Shown: positions 43,047 to 52,145, numbered from the stretch's first letter. The stretch is 64,000 nucleotides of DNA from Micromonospora yangpuensis (GCF_900091615.1 NZ_FMIA01000002.1:3100001-3164000), one strand, 5' to 3'. Translations and numbers: made by a program. Notes: generated by a model not told the origin, from the letters alone.

Positions 43047-44195
43047 TCAGTCCTTGAGGAGTTGCCTGGCCATGACGATGCGTTGGACCTGGTTGGTGCC
43101 TTCGTAGATCTGGGTGATCTTGGCGTCGCGCATCATGCGTTCGACGGGGTAGTCGCGGGTGTAGCCGTAGCCGCCGAGGATCTGCACGGCGTCGGTGGTG
43201 ATCTCCATGGCGGCGTCGGAGGCGAAGCACTTGGCCGCCGCGCCGAAGTAGGTCAGGTCGGCGTCGCCGCGTTCGGACTTGCCGGCCGCGGCGTAGGTCA
43301 GCTGTCGGGCGGCTTCGAGTTTCATGCCCATGTCGGCGAGCATGAACTGGATGCCCTGGAACTCGGCGATGGCCTTGCCGAACTGCCGGCGTTCGGCGGC
43401 GTACGCCTTGGCGTAGTCGAGCGCGCCCTGGGCGATGCCGACGGCCTGGGCGGCGATGGTGACCCGGGTGTGGTCCAGGGTCCGCATGGCGGTGCCGAAG
43501 CCGGTGCCGGGTTCGCCGATGATGCGGTCGGCGGGGATCCGGACGTTGTCCAGGTAGACCTCGCGGGTCGGCGAGCCCTTGATGCCGAGTTTCTTCTCCG
43601 GCGCGCCGAAGCTGACCCCCGGATCGGACTTCTCGACCACGAAGGCGGAGATGCCCCGGGACCGGGCGGCCGGGTCGGTGACAGCGAAGACCGTGTAGTA
43701 CTCGGAGACGCCGGCGTTGGTGATCCAGCGTTTCACCCCGTTGAGGACCCAGTGGTCGCCGTCGCGGACGGCCCGGGTGGTCATCGACGCGGCGTCGCTG
43801 CCGGCCTCCGGCTCGGACAGGCAGTACGAGAACATCGCCTCACCCGCGGCCACCGGCGGGAGGTAGCGCTGCCGGAGGTGCGCGGAGCCGGCGAGCAGCA
43901 GCGGCATGGTACCGAGCTTGTTGCCGGCCGGGATCAGGGCCGAACTGGCGCAGGCGCGGGCCACCTCCTCGATGACGATCGCGGTGGCCAGGGCGTCGGC
44001 ACCCGCGCCGCCGTACTCGACGGGCACGTGCGGGGCGTGGAAGTCGGCGGCCCGCAACGCCTCGTAGGAGGCCTGCGGGAACTCGCTGGCTTCGTCGGCG
44101 GCGGCGGCGTTCGGCGCGACCCTGGCGTCGCACACCGCCCGGACGGCCTCCCGGATCGCCCCGTGCTCCTCGGGCAGCTGGTACGCCTCGAACAC
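43047..44195 (-). CDS. Acyl-CoA dehydrogenase, short/branched-chain type
   Basis: 382 residues from GTG 44195, 7 nt after an AGGAGG site (GTG 44198 is an alternative). FAD and substrate motifs are intact: FSYCLSEPEAGSDAASM, VLNGVKRWITNAG, QGIQFMLADMGMKLEAARQL, and ILGGYGYTRDYPVERMMRDAKI. The catalytic base Glu is in QIYEGTNQVQRIV. It introduces the alpha,beta double bond of an acyl-CoA and passes electrons to ETF. The upstream frame to 44483 crosses two operator sites and is not coding. It is divergent from the MaoC gene. Confidence 0.95.
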   Translation of the reverse strand: MFEAYQLPEEHGAIREAVRAVCDARVAPNAAAADEASEFPQASYEALRAADFHAPHVPVEYGGAGADALATAIVIEEVARACASSALIPAGNKLGTMPLLLAGSAHLRQRYLPPVAAGEAMFSYCLSEPEAGSDAASMTTRAVRDGDHWVLNGVKRWITNAGVSEYYTVFAVTDPAARSRGISAFVVEKSDPGVSFGAPEKKLGIKGSPTREVYLDNVRIPADRIIGEPGTGFGTAMRTLDHTRVTIAAQAVGIAQGALDYAKAYAAERRQFGKAIAEFQGIQFMLADMGMKLEAARQLTYAAAGKSERGDADLTYFGAAAKCFASDAAMEITTDAVQILGGYGYTRDYPVERMMRDAKITQIYEGTNQVQRIVMARQLLKD

Positions 44196-44230
44196 CACGA
44201 ACCTCCTCGTCACGGCACCTGTGAGCGCAC

Positions 44231-44250
44231 CATACCATCCGGTCGGTATG
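44231..44250. promoter_or_regulatory. TetR-type operator, site B
   Basis: CATACCATCCGGTCGGTATG, 6-bp perfect arms (CATACC/GGTATG) around a CCGG centre; used here as the reference site. It lies 36 bp upstream of the acyl-CoA dehydrogenase start. Confidence 0.65.
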
Positions 44251-44287
44251 TAGAACCCGGGTGGAGAGGAAGGTCGGGGGTGTGGCA

Positions 44288-44307
44288 AATACCTCCCAGT
44301 CGGAATG
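44288..44307. promoter_or_regulatory. TetR-type operator, site B2
   Basis: AATACCTCCCAGTCGGAATG matches 15/20 of site B. It lies 49 bp upstream of the MaoC start, so sites B and B2 each serve one side of the divergent promoter. Confidence 0.5.
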
Positions 44308-44355
44308 TAATAAGGTCCGAGTGGGACGTCCCCCGACCGAAGGTGGCCCGCGCCG

Positions 44356-44841
44356 ATGCGAACCGCGAAGCAGACGACCGTCCGTACCCCGAGTGACCTG
44401 CTGGAGCTGGTCGGCCAGGAGCTGGGGGTCAGCGAGCCCCAGGTGGTGACCCAGCAGCAGGTCGACCAGTTCGCCGACGTCACCGGCGACCATCAGTGGA
44501 TCCACGTCGACGTGGAACGGGCGCGCTCCGGGCCGTTCGGCACCACGGTCGTGCACGGGTTCCTGACCCTGGCGCTGGTGCCCCGGCTGCTCGCCGACAT
44601 CCTGGTGGTCCGGGAGTTCTCGATGGGGGTCAACTACGGGCTGGACCGGGTCCGGTTCATCAGGCCGCTGCCACCGGGCGTGGCGATCCAGGGTGTGGCC
44701 ACGCTCGTCGCGGCGGAACCGATCGCGGCCGGCACCGGCGCACCCGGCGGCGTGCAGGCCAAGGCCTCGGTGCTGGTGGAGTTCGCCGACGAGGGCACCC
44801 CCTGCTGCGTGGCCGAGGTCCTGTTCCGCTACCTGGCCTGA
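44356..44841 (+). CDS. MaoC-family dehydratase (R-specific enoyl-CoA hydratase-like)
   Basis: A 161-residue hotdog-fold protein with the hydratase-2 motif QQQVDQFADVTGDHQWIHVD followed by GTTVVHGFLTLAL; the Asp and His of the catalytic dyad are present. It would hydrate enoyl-CoA made by the dehydrogenases of the cluster. It is longer at the N-terminus than minimal MaoC proteins by about 20 residues. An ATG with no clear ribosome site suggests a leaderless or near-leaderless message. A strong terminator follows. Confidence 0.92.
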   Translation: MRTAKQTTVRTPSDLLELVGQELGVSEPQVVTQQQVDQFADVTGDHQWIHVDVERARSGPFGTTVVHGFLTLALVPRLLADILVVREFSMGVNYGLDRVRFIRPLPPGVAIQGVATLVAAEPIAAGTGAPGGVQAKASVLVEFADEGTPCCVAEVLFRYLA

Positions 44842-44852
44842 CCGCCGTCGCC

Positions 44853-44883
44853 CTCCGGCCGGGTCGTCGTGACCCGGCCGGGG
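44853..44883. terminator. Bidirectional terminator
   Basis: A perfect 11-bp stem (CCGGCCGGGTC with GACCCGGCCGG, extended by a wobble and one more pair) and 5-nt loop between the convergent MaoC and flavin reductase genes. Confidence 0.75.
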
Positions 44884-44896
44884 CGCAGGCGGTGAT

Positions 44897-45412
44897 CTAC
44901 TCGGTGGCCGCGTCGGACGGGGCGACGAACCGGCCCCGGTAGAACGACAGCGCCGGCACGGTCGTCGGCTTCAGGTGCACGTGGTCCACGTCGATCAGGA
45001 TGATCACGTGGTCGCCGCTGGTGATCACCTCGTCGCGGCGGCCGGCGAGGATGGCCGGCGTCTCGGGCAGCAGCGGCACGCCGTCGGGGCCGGGTGCCCA
45101 GGACACCCCGTCGAGCTTCTCGGCGCCGGACAGGCCCGAGGTGGCGAAGCGTCGGGCCACGTCCTGCTGGTCCTGGCTGAGGATGTGGATCGCGATGCGC
45201 TCGGCGGTGGTCAGGGTGGTGAAGCTCGACGAGTGGCTGGTGACGCAGAACAGCACCTTCGCCGGCTGCAACGAGACCGAGGTGAACGAGTTGACGGTCA
45301 GCGCCGCGAGCGTGCCGCCGGGGGCCACGGCGGTCACCGCGGTCACGCCGGTGGGGAAGTGCCCGCACACCTGACGGAACTCGGTGGAGTCGAACAGGGG
45401 CTCGGCCATCAT
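44897..45412 (-). CDS. Flavin reductase-like FMN-binding protein (monooxygenase reductase component)
   Basis: 171 residues: EFRQVCGHFPTGVTAVTAV, ALTVNSFTSVSLQPAKVLFCV, HSSSFTTLTTAERIAIHILS, DHVIILIDVDHV; these are the flavin_reduct landmarks of HpaC/HsaB-type reductases. Such proteins supply reduced FMN or FAD to a two-component monooxygenase. No matching monooxygenase is in the window, so its partner either lies further right or elsewhere. ATG 45412 overlaps the VOC gene stop by 4 nt. Confidence 0.9.
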   Translation of the reverse strand: MMAEPLFDSTEFRQVCGHFPTGVTAVTAVAPGGTLAALTVNSFTSVSLQPAKVLFCVTSHSSSFTTLTTAERIAIHILSQDQQDVARRFATSGLSGAEKLDGVSWAPGPDGVPLLPETPAILAGRRDEVITSGDHVIILIDVDHVHLKPTTVPALSFYRGRFVAPSDAATE

Positions 45413-46227
45413 CGGTTCACCGCCGGGGGTCGGGAGGGGTGTTTGGGACGGAGCCCGCCTTCGAGCTGGATGAGGCAGAGCGTGTGCCCGCCGGGATCCT
45501 TGACCAGGTGCAGCCGCCCGTGCGGGCTGTCCACCGGGCCGACGGTCGGGGTGCCGCCCAGGGCGCGGACCTGCCGGAGGGCGTCGTCGAGGGAGGCGAC
45601 GGCGAAGTAGGTGATCCACCTCGCCGGGATCAGGTTCGGCCACTCGTTGTCCAGCGCCAGCACGCCGGCGACCGGGGTGTCGGCCAGCATCAGCAGCGTG
45701 TACGGCCGGGCGGTGGGGGAGTCGCCGTGCTGGCGGGTGGTGTAGCCGAACAGGGACCGGTAGTAGGCCACCGACCGGGCCGGCTCGCCGGTGTCCAACT
45801 CGTTCCAGCACAGCGCGCCCACCGAGTTGAGCGCCTGCACCCCGGCGCGTGACTCGCCCTGGTAGAGGCCGAAGGCGGCACCGAACGGGTCGACGACGGT
45901 CGCGCCGGTGCCGGCCGCGGGCAGGTAGCGCGGTGGCGTGACCAGCTCCCCGCCGAGGGCGACCGCCTGCCGTGCCGACGTCTCGATGTCGGCGACGGCG
46001 AAGTAGGTGAGCCAACCCCGGGGTCGGCCGCCGTGCAGGCCGGTGGCGTCGGAGATGCCGGCCACGTCGCGGCCGTCGACACTGCACATCCGGTACGTGG
46101 TGGCGCCCAGCCGTTCGGCGCGTACGGTCCAGCCCAGCAGGGCGGCGTAGAAGTCCTCGGCCCGCTGCGGGTCCGTGGTGCACAGCTCCACCCAGACGGC
46201 TTCGCCGGGGGAGAAGGGTCGGCTCAT
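45409..46227 (-). CDS. Two-domain VOC-family protein
   Basis: 272 residues made of two vicinal-oxygen-chelate halves: VWVELCTTDPQRAEDFYAALLGW at the N-terminus and CWNELDTGEPARSVAYYRSLFGY in the second half, each ending in a DPFGAAFGLYQ or KDPGGHTLCLIQ strand. VOC proteins include dioxygenases, epimerases and glyoxalases; which reaction applies here is not clear. Start overlaps the upstream ECH gene by 4 nt, so it belongs to the ECH-VOC-flavin reductase operon. Confidence 0.88.
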   Translation of the reverse strand: MSRPFSPGEAVWVELCTTDPQRAEDFYAALLGWTVRAERLGATTYRMCSVDGRDVAGISDATGLHGGRPRGWLTYFAVADIETSARQAVALGGELVTPPRYLPAAGTGATVVDPFGAAFGLYQGESRAGVQALNSVGALCWNELDTGEPARSVAYYRSLFGYTTRQHGDSPTARPYTLLMLADTPVAGVLALDNEWPNLIPARWITYFAVASLDDALRQVRALGGTPTVGPVDSPHGRLHLVKDPGGHTLCLIQLEGGLRPKHPSRPPAVNR

Positions 46228-46976
46228 CGGGATGCCCCCTGTCTGGTCAGGCCGGCGACGATGGTGCCGGCCGAGATGTCGTACGCGGCGTCGGGGTGCC
46301 CGGTGGCCAGGCTGGACTCGATGACCTCGACCACCGCCCGCAGGGTCGGACCGCCCACCGCCAGCAGGCTCTCGACCAGGGCGTCCACGGCGGCGTCCAG
46401 CTCGTCGTCGGCGACCACCCGGGCGACCAGGCCCCAGTCGAGCAACTGCTCGGCGGTGGCGGTGCCCGCGCCGGTGAGCAGGTGGTAGGCGTGTGGCCGG
46501 GGGACCGCCCGGGTGATCGTGTGGCCGACCCCGGCGGGTGCGAAGCCGTAGCGGGCCTCCGGCAGCGACAGCCGCGCCCCGGCGGCGGCGATCGGCAGGT
46601 GCACCGCGCTGAGCAGGCCGGCGCCGAAGCCGATGACCTGACCCCGCACGGCCGCCACGACGGGTACCGGCAGCTGGCGGATCCGGTGCAGGGTGCGGTC
46701 GCTGTCGCGCAGCTCGGCGGCGACGGTGTCCCGGGTCGCGCCGGCCAGCCGGGCGAAGGAGGAGGTGTCCCAACCGCCGCAGAAGTGCCGGCCGGCCATG
46801 TCGAGCCGGATCACCACGCACCGGTCGTCGGCGGCGGCGGTCTCCAGGGTGTCGACGAGTTCGTGGAGGGTGGCGCCGTCGAAGCAGTTGCCGCGGGCCG
46901 CGTTGTCGAAGCGGACGTACGCGAGGCGGCCGTCGTGCCCATGGGTGAGGGTGATGGTCACGCCAGCATCATACAT
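46224..46976 (-). CDS. Enoyl-CoA hydratase/isomerase-family protein
   Basis: 250 residues of crotonase fold: oxyanion-hole segments MAGRHFCGGWDTSSFARL and AAVRGQVIGFGAGLLSAVHLPIA. The second catalytic Glu of classical hydratases (in the GAGLEL/EI helix) is not obvious; the segment around LSLPEARYGFAP carries one Glu. It may hydrate, isomerise or hydrolyse a CoA ester. ATG 46976 lies inside operator site C and lacks a ribosome site, so either translation is leaderless or GTG 46961 is the true start. Confidence 0.88.
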   Translation of the reverse strand: MYDAGVTITLTHGHDGRLAYVRFDNAARGNCFDGATLHELVDTLETAAADDRCVVIRLDMAGRHFCGGWDTSSFARLAGATRDTVAAELRDSDRTLHRIRQLPVPVVAAVRGQVIGFGAGLLSAVHLPIAAAGARLSLPEARYGFAPAGVGHTITRAVPRPHAYHLLTGAGTATAEQLLDWGLVARVVADDELDAAVDALVESLLAVGGPTLRAVVEVIESSLATGHPDAAYDISAGTIVAGLTRQGASR

Positions 46977-46989
46977 ACCGGTCGGTATG
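46970..46989. promoter_or_regulatory. TetR-type operator, site C
   Basis: CATACATACCGGTCGGTATG, 17/20 identical to site B, with a nested perfect arm pair CATACC/GGTATG-like. It overlaps the ECH start region. Confidence 0.6.
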
Positions 46990-47064
46990 AATACAACGTT
47001 GCTGGCCGGCGCAGGTTTGTCACGCGAATGTCATGGTCGAGATACGGTCTCGACCCGTTGACTT

Positions 47065-47084
47065 GATACCGGCTGGTCGGTACT
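47065..47084. promoter_or_regulatory. TetR-type operator, site D
   Basis: GATACCGGCTGGTCGGTACT, 14/20 identical to site B, 66 bp before the ABC binding-protein start; with site C it fills the divergent promoter region 46977-47149. Confidence 0.5.
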
Positions 47085-47149
47085 TTGTGGCCAACGTCAC
47101 CGTCGCCTCACGCCGAGACGTGACGGGTCCATCGCTGTGAAGGACATCC

Positions 47150-48676
47150 ATGATGATCATGAAATCCTTGCGCTCTCGGCGCCCCCTGGCAGTGGCCGCC
47201 ACCCTTAGCCTCCTGGGCGTCGGCCTCACCGCGTGCGGTGGTTCCGACTCCGACGACACCGGGGCGGCCGGCACGGTGACCATCCGGGCCCTGCTCGCCG
47301 CCCAGCCGGCCACCCTCGACCCGATCGTCGGTGCCCGCTCCGCCCAGATCGTCTGGGCCACCATGCTCGAACCCCTGATCGACACCGACGACACCCTCGC
47401 GCCTACCGACACCGGCCTGGTCACCAGCTGGGACCGGACCGACGCGACGACCTGGACCTTCACCGTCCGGCCGGACATCAGCTTCAGCAACGGGGAGAAG
47501 GCCGACGCAGCCGCGGTCGCCAACACCATCACGCTCACCCGCGACAGCGAGGCCTCGCAGCTCAAGAGCTACTTCGGCAACGTCAGCGAGATCACCACGC
47601 CGGACGCCACCACGGTGGTGGTCAAGACCACCACCCCGCAGTACAACATTCCCGACCTGCTCACCACGGTCTACCTGGTGCCGCCGGCGTACTACCAGGA
47701 GAAGGGCTCGGAGGGCTTCGCCGCCGCGCCGGTGGGCACCGGCCCGTACGTCTGGGCCGGCGGGAACGCCGGCCGGGACATCTCGGTCAAGAAGAACCCC
47801 GACTACTGGGGCCCGAAGGCGGAGAACGAGGGCATCACCTTCACCTGGGCCAACGAGGCCGCGCAGCGGCTGGCGCTGATCCAGAGCCGCAGCGTGGACG
47901 TCTCCTTCGACCTGCCGCCGGCGCAGGCCAACGCGGCCAAGGCCGCCGGAGTCGAGGTGGTGAGCACCGAGACCGCCATGAAGATCATCGCGTTCCTGGA
48001 CTCGACCAAGGCGCCCTTCGACGACCCGAAGCTGCGCGAGGCGGCGGCCCTGGCCATCGACCGCAACGCGATCGTCGACGGCATCTTCGACGGCCAGGCC
48101 GCCGCCGACGCCGGCCTGCTCAACGTCCGGCCGGGCGAGCAGCCCGCGCAGAGCGTGACCGCCGACCCGGCCCGCGCCAAGGAACTGGTGGGCGGCGCGG
48201 CCCCGACCGTGCAGATCACCTACCCGGCGGCCCAGTACACCAACATCGAAGAGGTCTCCCAGGCCATCGGGGGCAGCCTCGAACAGGCCGGTTTCAAGGT
48301 CAGCTACGTCCCGCTCGACTACGGCACGCTCGTCAAGCGGATCATCGGCCGCCAGGTCCCCGGCATCTCGATCTTCGCCGGAGTGCCGAACGTGGCGGTG
48401 CCGGACTACTTCGTCAGCGGTTTCATGAAGACCAAGTCGATCACCGGCAACTGCCCCGACCCGCAGATCGACCAGCTCGCCCAGCAGGCCCTGGAGCAGG
48501 ACGACGCCGCCCAGGCCGCGCCGATCTACGAGCAGCTCAACAAGATCGGCGTGGTCGACAAGCACTGCTACGTGCCGCTGTACCGGCAAATCTTCAACTA
48601 CGCCACCGGCCCCGGCGTCTCCGGTGTGGAGTTCGGCCCCCTGAACACCGTCGACTTCACGAAGACGACCCGCTGA
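47150..48676 (+). CDS. ABC transporter substrate-binding lipoprotein, SBP family 5 (Dpp/Opp type)
   Basis: 508 residues with a lipoprotein signal (hydrophobic core, lipobox LTAC, then GGSDSDD). Family 5 landmarks: LDPIVGARSAQIVWATMLEPL, WTFTVRPDISFSNGEK, GTGPYVW, VKKNPDYWGPK and LREAAALAIDRNAIVDGI. In a CoA-catabolic cluster it more probably binds a carboxylic acid, glycoside or amide than a peptide. It begins the five-gene importer operon and has TetR-type sites C and D upstream. Confidence 0.94.
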   Translation: MMIMKSLRSRRPLAVAATLSLLGVGLTACGGSDSDDTGAAGTVTIRALLAAQPATLDPIVGARSAQIVWATMLEPLIDTDDTLAPTDTGLVTSWDRTDATTWTFTVRPDISFSNGEKADAAAVANTITLTRDSEASQLKSYFGNVSEITTPDATTVVVKTTTPQYNIPDLLTTVYLVPPAYYQEKGSEGFAAAPVGTGPYVWAGGNAGRDISVKKNPDYWGPKAENEGITFTWANEAAQRLALIQSRSVDVSFDLPPAQANAAKAAGVEVVSTETAMKIIAFLDSTKAPFDDPKLREAAALAIDRNAIVDGIFDGQAAADAGLLNVRPGEQPAQSVTADPARAKELVGGAAPTVQITYPAAQYTNIEEVSQAIGGSLEQAGFKVSYVPLDYGTLVKRIIGRQVPGISIFAGVPNVAVPDYFVSGFMKTKSITGNCPDPQIDQLAQQALEQDDAAQAAPIYEQLNKIGVVDKHCYVPLYRQIFNYATGPGVSGVEFGPLNTVDFTKTTR

Positions 48677-48678
48677 CG

Positions 48679-49524
48679 ATGTCCGAGGCAGTCCAGACGG
48701 GGATGCCGGGCGGCGATGCCCGGCATCCCCGCCACCCCGCCACCGACCCACCCGTGCTGGTGGTCGACAACCTCGTGGTCGACCACCGCGACCGCGGCAC
48801 CGGCGAGGTCTTCCGCGCCGTCGACCACGTGTCGCTGCGCATCGACGCCGGGGCCAGCGTCGCCGTCGTCGGCGAGTCCGGCTCCGGCAAGACCACCCTC
48901 GCGATGGCCGCGACGGGACTGGGGGTACGCGGCGACGGCGACATCCGGCTGCTCGGACACTCGCTGTCGGCGATCGGCCGGACCCAGCTGAGGCGACTGC
49001 GCCCCGAGGTGCAGGTGGTCTTCCAGGACCCGCACGGCTCACTCGACCCCCGCCAGTCCGTCCGCTCCGGCCTGCGTGAACTGCGCTCGCTGCAACCGCA
49101 GCGGACCGCCTGGACCGACGACACCGACCTGCTCGGTCGGGTCCGGCTCACCCCGGAGATCCTCGACCGGTACCCGCACCAGCTCTCCGGCGGCCAGGCG
49201 CAGCGGGTCTGCATCGCCCGCGCGCTGCTCATGCGCCCCCGGCTCATCGTCGCCGACGAACCGACCTCCGGCCTGGACGTCTCCGTCCAGGCCGACGTGC
49301 TGGCGCTGCTCCGGCAGATCCGCAGCAGCACCGGCGCGGCGCTGCTGATGATCAGCCACGACCTGGCCGTGGTCCGCTCGCTCTGCGACGTCGTGCACGT
49401 CATGTACCGCGGCCGGGTCGTCGAGGCGGGACCGTGCGAGACGGTCCTGGTCGCACCGGAGCACGAGTACACCCGCGAACTGCTCGCCGCGATGCCCGGC
49501 GCGCGCTGGAGGTCCCGCAGATGA
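48679..49524 (+). CDS. ABC importer ATP-binding protein 1 (DppF-like)
   Basis: 281 residues: Walker A VVGESGSGKTTLAM, Q-loop VVFQDPHGSLDPR, signature LSGGQAQRVCIARALL, Walker B LIVADEPTSGLD and H-loop MISHDLAVVRSL. The C-terminal extension (HEYTRELLAAMPG) is the short oligopeptide-transporter tail. ATG 48679 lies 2 nt after the binding-protein stop. The usual Fe-S or Cys-rich C-terminal motif of DppD/DppF is missing. Confidence 0.93.
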   Translation: MSEAVQTGMPGGDARHPRHPATDPPVLVVDNLVVDHRDRGTGEVFRAVDHVSLRIDAGASVAVVGESGSGKTTLAMAATGLGVRGDGDIRLLGHSLSAIGRTQLRRLRPEVQVVFQDPHGSLDPRQSVRSGLRELRSLQPQRTAWTDDTDLLGRVRLTPEILDRYPHQLSGGQAQRVCIARALLMRPRLIVADEPTSGLDVSVQADVLALLRQIRSSTGAALLMISHDLAVVRSLCDVVHVMYRGRVVEAGPCETVLVAPEHEYTRELLAAMPGARWRSRR

Positions 49525-50444
49525 AGGCCCGTACCGTCCGTCGGGTCGGCGGCCGGCTCGCGTCGCTGTTCGCGTCGCTGCTCATCGCGCTGAGCCTGGC
49601 GTTCGTGCTCGGTCGCCTCTCCGGCGACCCGACCGCGACCATCCTCGGCCCGATGGCACCGCCGGAACAGCGCGAGGCGCTGCGCCAGGAACTCGGCCTC
49701 GACCTGCCCCTGGTCGTGCAGTACCTGGATTACCTCAGGAGCGTCTTCACCGGCGACCTCGGCCAGTCGCTGCAGTTCTACCAGTCGAACACCTCGATGA
49801 TCGCCGACCGGCTGCCGTTCACCCTGCAACTGGTCGGCGCCGGGATGGCCCTGGCGCTGCTGGTCGGCGTACCCCTGGGGGTGCTCGCGGCCACCCGGGA
49901 GGGCACCTGGTGGGACCGGGGCGCCTCGACCCTGGCCCTGCTCGGCCAGTCCGTGCCGGTCTTCTGGTTCGGCATGATGCTGGTGGTGCTCTTCGCCGTG
50001 AACCTCGGCTGGCTGCCCGCCGGTCAGTCCGGCAGCTGGCGGCACCTGGTGCTGCCCGCGCTTACCATGGCCGTCTACCCGATGGCGCACATCGCCCGGC
50101 TCACCCGGGCCTCGATGAGCGAGGCGCTGGCCGAGCCGTACGTCGACGCCGCGCGGGCCCGGGGCATCGCCAACCGGCAGGTGGTGTGGCGGCACGCCTT
50201 CAAGAACGCCATGATGCCGATCCTGACCATCGTCGTGCTGCAGACCGGCATCCTGCTCTCCGGTGCCGTCGCCGTCGAGTACGTCTACTCCTGGCCCGGC
50301 CTGGGACAGCTCGCCCTGCAGGCCATCCAGTTCCGGGACTTCCCGCTGGTGCAGGCGATCGTCGTCTTCGGCGCGCTGGTCTTCGTCGTGCTCAATCTGC
50401 TCGTCGACGTCATCCACTCGATCGTCGACCCGAGGGTGAGGTGA
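49521..50444 (+). CDS. ABC importer permease 1 (DppB-like)
   Basis: 307 residues: DppB landmarks SLAFVLGRLSGDPTATILGP, LDLPLVVQYLDYL, FGMMLVVLFAVNLGWLPAGQ, and the EAA loop RLTRASMSEALAEPYVDAARARG. Six TM segments. ATG 49521 overlaps the ATPase stop by 4 nt. With DppC-like permease it makes the translocation pore. Confidence 0.93.
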   Translation: MKARTVRRVGGRLASLFASLLIALSLAFVLGRLSGDPTATILGPMAPPEQREALRQELGLDLPLVVQYLDYLRSVFTGDLGQSLQFYQSNTSMIADRLPFTLQLVGAGMALALLVGVPLGVLAATREGTWWDRGASTLALLGQSVPVFWFGMMLVVLFAVNLGWLPAGQSGSWRHLVLPALTMAVYPMAHIARLTRASMSEALAEPYVDAARARGIANRQVVWRHAFKNAMMPILTIVVLQTGILLSGAVAVEYVYSWPGLGQLALQAIQFRDFPLVQAIVVFGALVFVVLNLLVDVIHSIVDPRVR

Positions 50445-51340
50445 CTTCAGTGAGCCAGCTGGAGCTCGATCCGGCCACCAGCGCCACGGCCGTGCCGCGC
50501 CGGGCCGCCCGGCGCCGGCGTACCTCGGTCTTCTGGTTGTCCCTGCCGTTGGTGGTCGTCGCCGTCGCGGCGTTCCTGCTGCCACTGACCGGACTGCTGC
50601 CGGAGGCCGGCCAGAACCTCGCCGCGACCCGGCAGCCGCCCGGCTTCCTGCCCGGGGGCAGCTGGGCGCACCCCCTCGGCACCGACAAACTCGGCCAGGA
50701 CGTGCTCACCCAGCTCGTCTCGGCCGGCCGGCTGACCATCGTCATCGGCCTGGTCGGGGCGTTGGTGGCGATCGGCCCCGGCACCCTGCTCGGCGTGCTG
50801 GCCGGCTACTTCCGGGGCTGGGTCGACCAGGTCATCTCGATCCTCATCAACGCCCAACTGGCGCTGCCGTTCATCCTGGTCGCGCTCGCCATCATCGCCA
50901 ACCGGGGCAGTTCGCTGCCGGTGCTCTTCCTGGTGCTGGCACTGACCGGCTGGGCGGTCTGCGCCCGGGTGACCCGCTCGGCCACCCTGGCCATCCGGGA
51001 GCGCCAGTTCGTCTTCGGGCTGCGCGCCGCCGGTGCCTCGGAGTCCCGGATCGTCTTCCGGCACGTGCTGCCCAACCTGGCCGGCACCGTGGTGGCCCTG
51101 GGCACCCTGCAGGTCGGTACGGCGATCCTGATCGAGAGCGCGCTGAGCTTCCTCGGCCTGGGCGTGGTGCCGCCGATGATCAGCTGGGGTTCGATGCTCG
51201 CCTCCGGCCAGGACGAGCTGAGTCAGGCCTGGTGGATCGCGTTCTTCCCCGGCCTGGCCATCACCGCGCTGGTGCTGCTGGTGAACCTGCTCGGCGACGC
51301 GCTGCTCACCCACCACGACCCGCGAAAGAGGCGACGTTGA
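50441..51340 (+). CDS. ABC importer permease 2 (DppC-like)
   Basis: GTG 50441 (GTGA overlap with the previous stop) gives 299 residues; GTG 50450 is possible. DppC landmarks: WAHPLGTDKLGQDVLTQLV, ARVTRSATLAIRERQFV, FGLRAAGASESRIVFRHVLP and AILIESALSFLGLG. The N-terminal tail carries the run RRAARRRRTS, a likely cytoplasmic positive patch before the first TM. Confidence 0.93.
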   Translation: MTSVSQLELDPATSATAVPRRAARRRRTSVFWLSLPLVVVAVAAFLLPLTGLLPEAGQNLAATRQPPGFLPGGSWAHPLGTDKLGQDVLTQLVSAGRLTIVIGLVGALVAIGPGTLLGVLAGYFRGWVDQVISILINAQLALPFILVALAIIANRGSSLPVLFLVLALTGWAVCARVTRSATLAIRERQFVFGLRAAGASESRIVFRHVLPNLAGTVVALGTLQVGTAILIESALSFLGLGVVPPMISWGSMLASGQDELSQAWWIAFFPGLAITALVLLVNLLGDALLTHHDPRKRRR

Positions 51341-52128
51341 CCACGCTGCTGCGCATCTCCGGGCTCTCCGTGACCGCCCGGCTCGCCGCCGACGACCTGC
51401 GTCTGCTCGACGAGGTCGACCTGGAGATCCGCCGGGGCCAGATCGTCGGCGTGGTGGGCGAGTCCGGCAGCGGCAAGACCACCCTCGCCCGCTGCGTCGT
51501 CGGCCTGCTGGAGCGCAACGTGCGCGTCGAGCACGGCGCGGTCACCCTCGCCGGTGAGCAGGTGGTCGCCCCCGGCCTCGACCGCACCGACCGGGTCCGG
51601 GGCAGCGCCGTGGGCATGGTGTTCCAGGACGCCTCCCGGTCGCTGAACCCGCTGATGAAGGTCCGCACCCAGCTCGCCGAGGTGCTGCGCCGCCACGTGC
51701 CCGGCATCGACCGGGCCGAGGTGGAACGCCGCTCGGTGGAGGTGCTGGAGCAGATGCGGATCAGCGAGACCGCCCGGGTCCTGGGCAGCTACCCCCACCA
51801 GCTCTCCGGGGGACTGCGCCAGCGGGTCGCCATCGGGCTGGCCGTGGTCACCCGCCCCGCGCTGGTGATCGCCGACGAGTGCACCACCGCCCTGGACGTC
51901 ACCACCCAGACCAAGGTGGTCGGCCTGTTCCGCACCCTGGTCGACGAACTCGGCATCGGTCTGCTCTTCGTCACCCACGACCTGATGCTCGCCAGCGACC
52001 TCTGCGACCGGATCGCGGTGATGAGCGCCGGCCGGGTCGTCGAACAGGGCGACACGCTGCGCGTGCTGGACAACCCACAGCAGGAGTACACCCGCGGACT
52101 GCTGGCCGCCATTCCCTCGTGGAGCTGA
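51337..52128 (+). CDS. ABC importer ATP-binding protein 2 (DppD-like)
   Basis: 263 residues from TTG 51337, overlapping the permease stop (TTGA). Walker A VVGESGSGKTTLAR, Q-loop MVFQDASRSLNPL, signature LSGGLRQRVAIGLAVV, Walker B LVIADECTTALD, H-loop FVTHDLMLASDL. In Walker B the usual Pro of DEPT is Cys (DECTT), a mild deviation. ATPase-permease-permease-ATPase gene order is unusual; the Dpp type normally ends with both ATPases together. Confidence 0.92.
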   Translation: MTTLLRISGLSVTARLAADDLRLLDEVDLEIRRGQIVGVVGESGSGKTTLARCVVGLLERNVRVEHGAVTLAGEQVVAPGLDRTDRVRGSAVGMVFQDASRSLNPLMKVRTQLAEVLRRHVPGIDRAEVERRSVEVLEQMRISETARVLGSYPHQLSGGLRQRVAIGLAVVTRPALVIADECTTALDVTTQTKVVGLFRTLVDELGIGLLFVTHDLMLASDLCDRIAVMSAGRVVEQGDTLRVLDNPQQEYTRGLLAAIPSWS

Positions 52129-52145
52129 AGGAGAACCAGCCGGAC

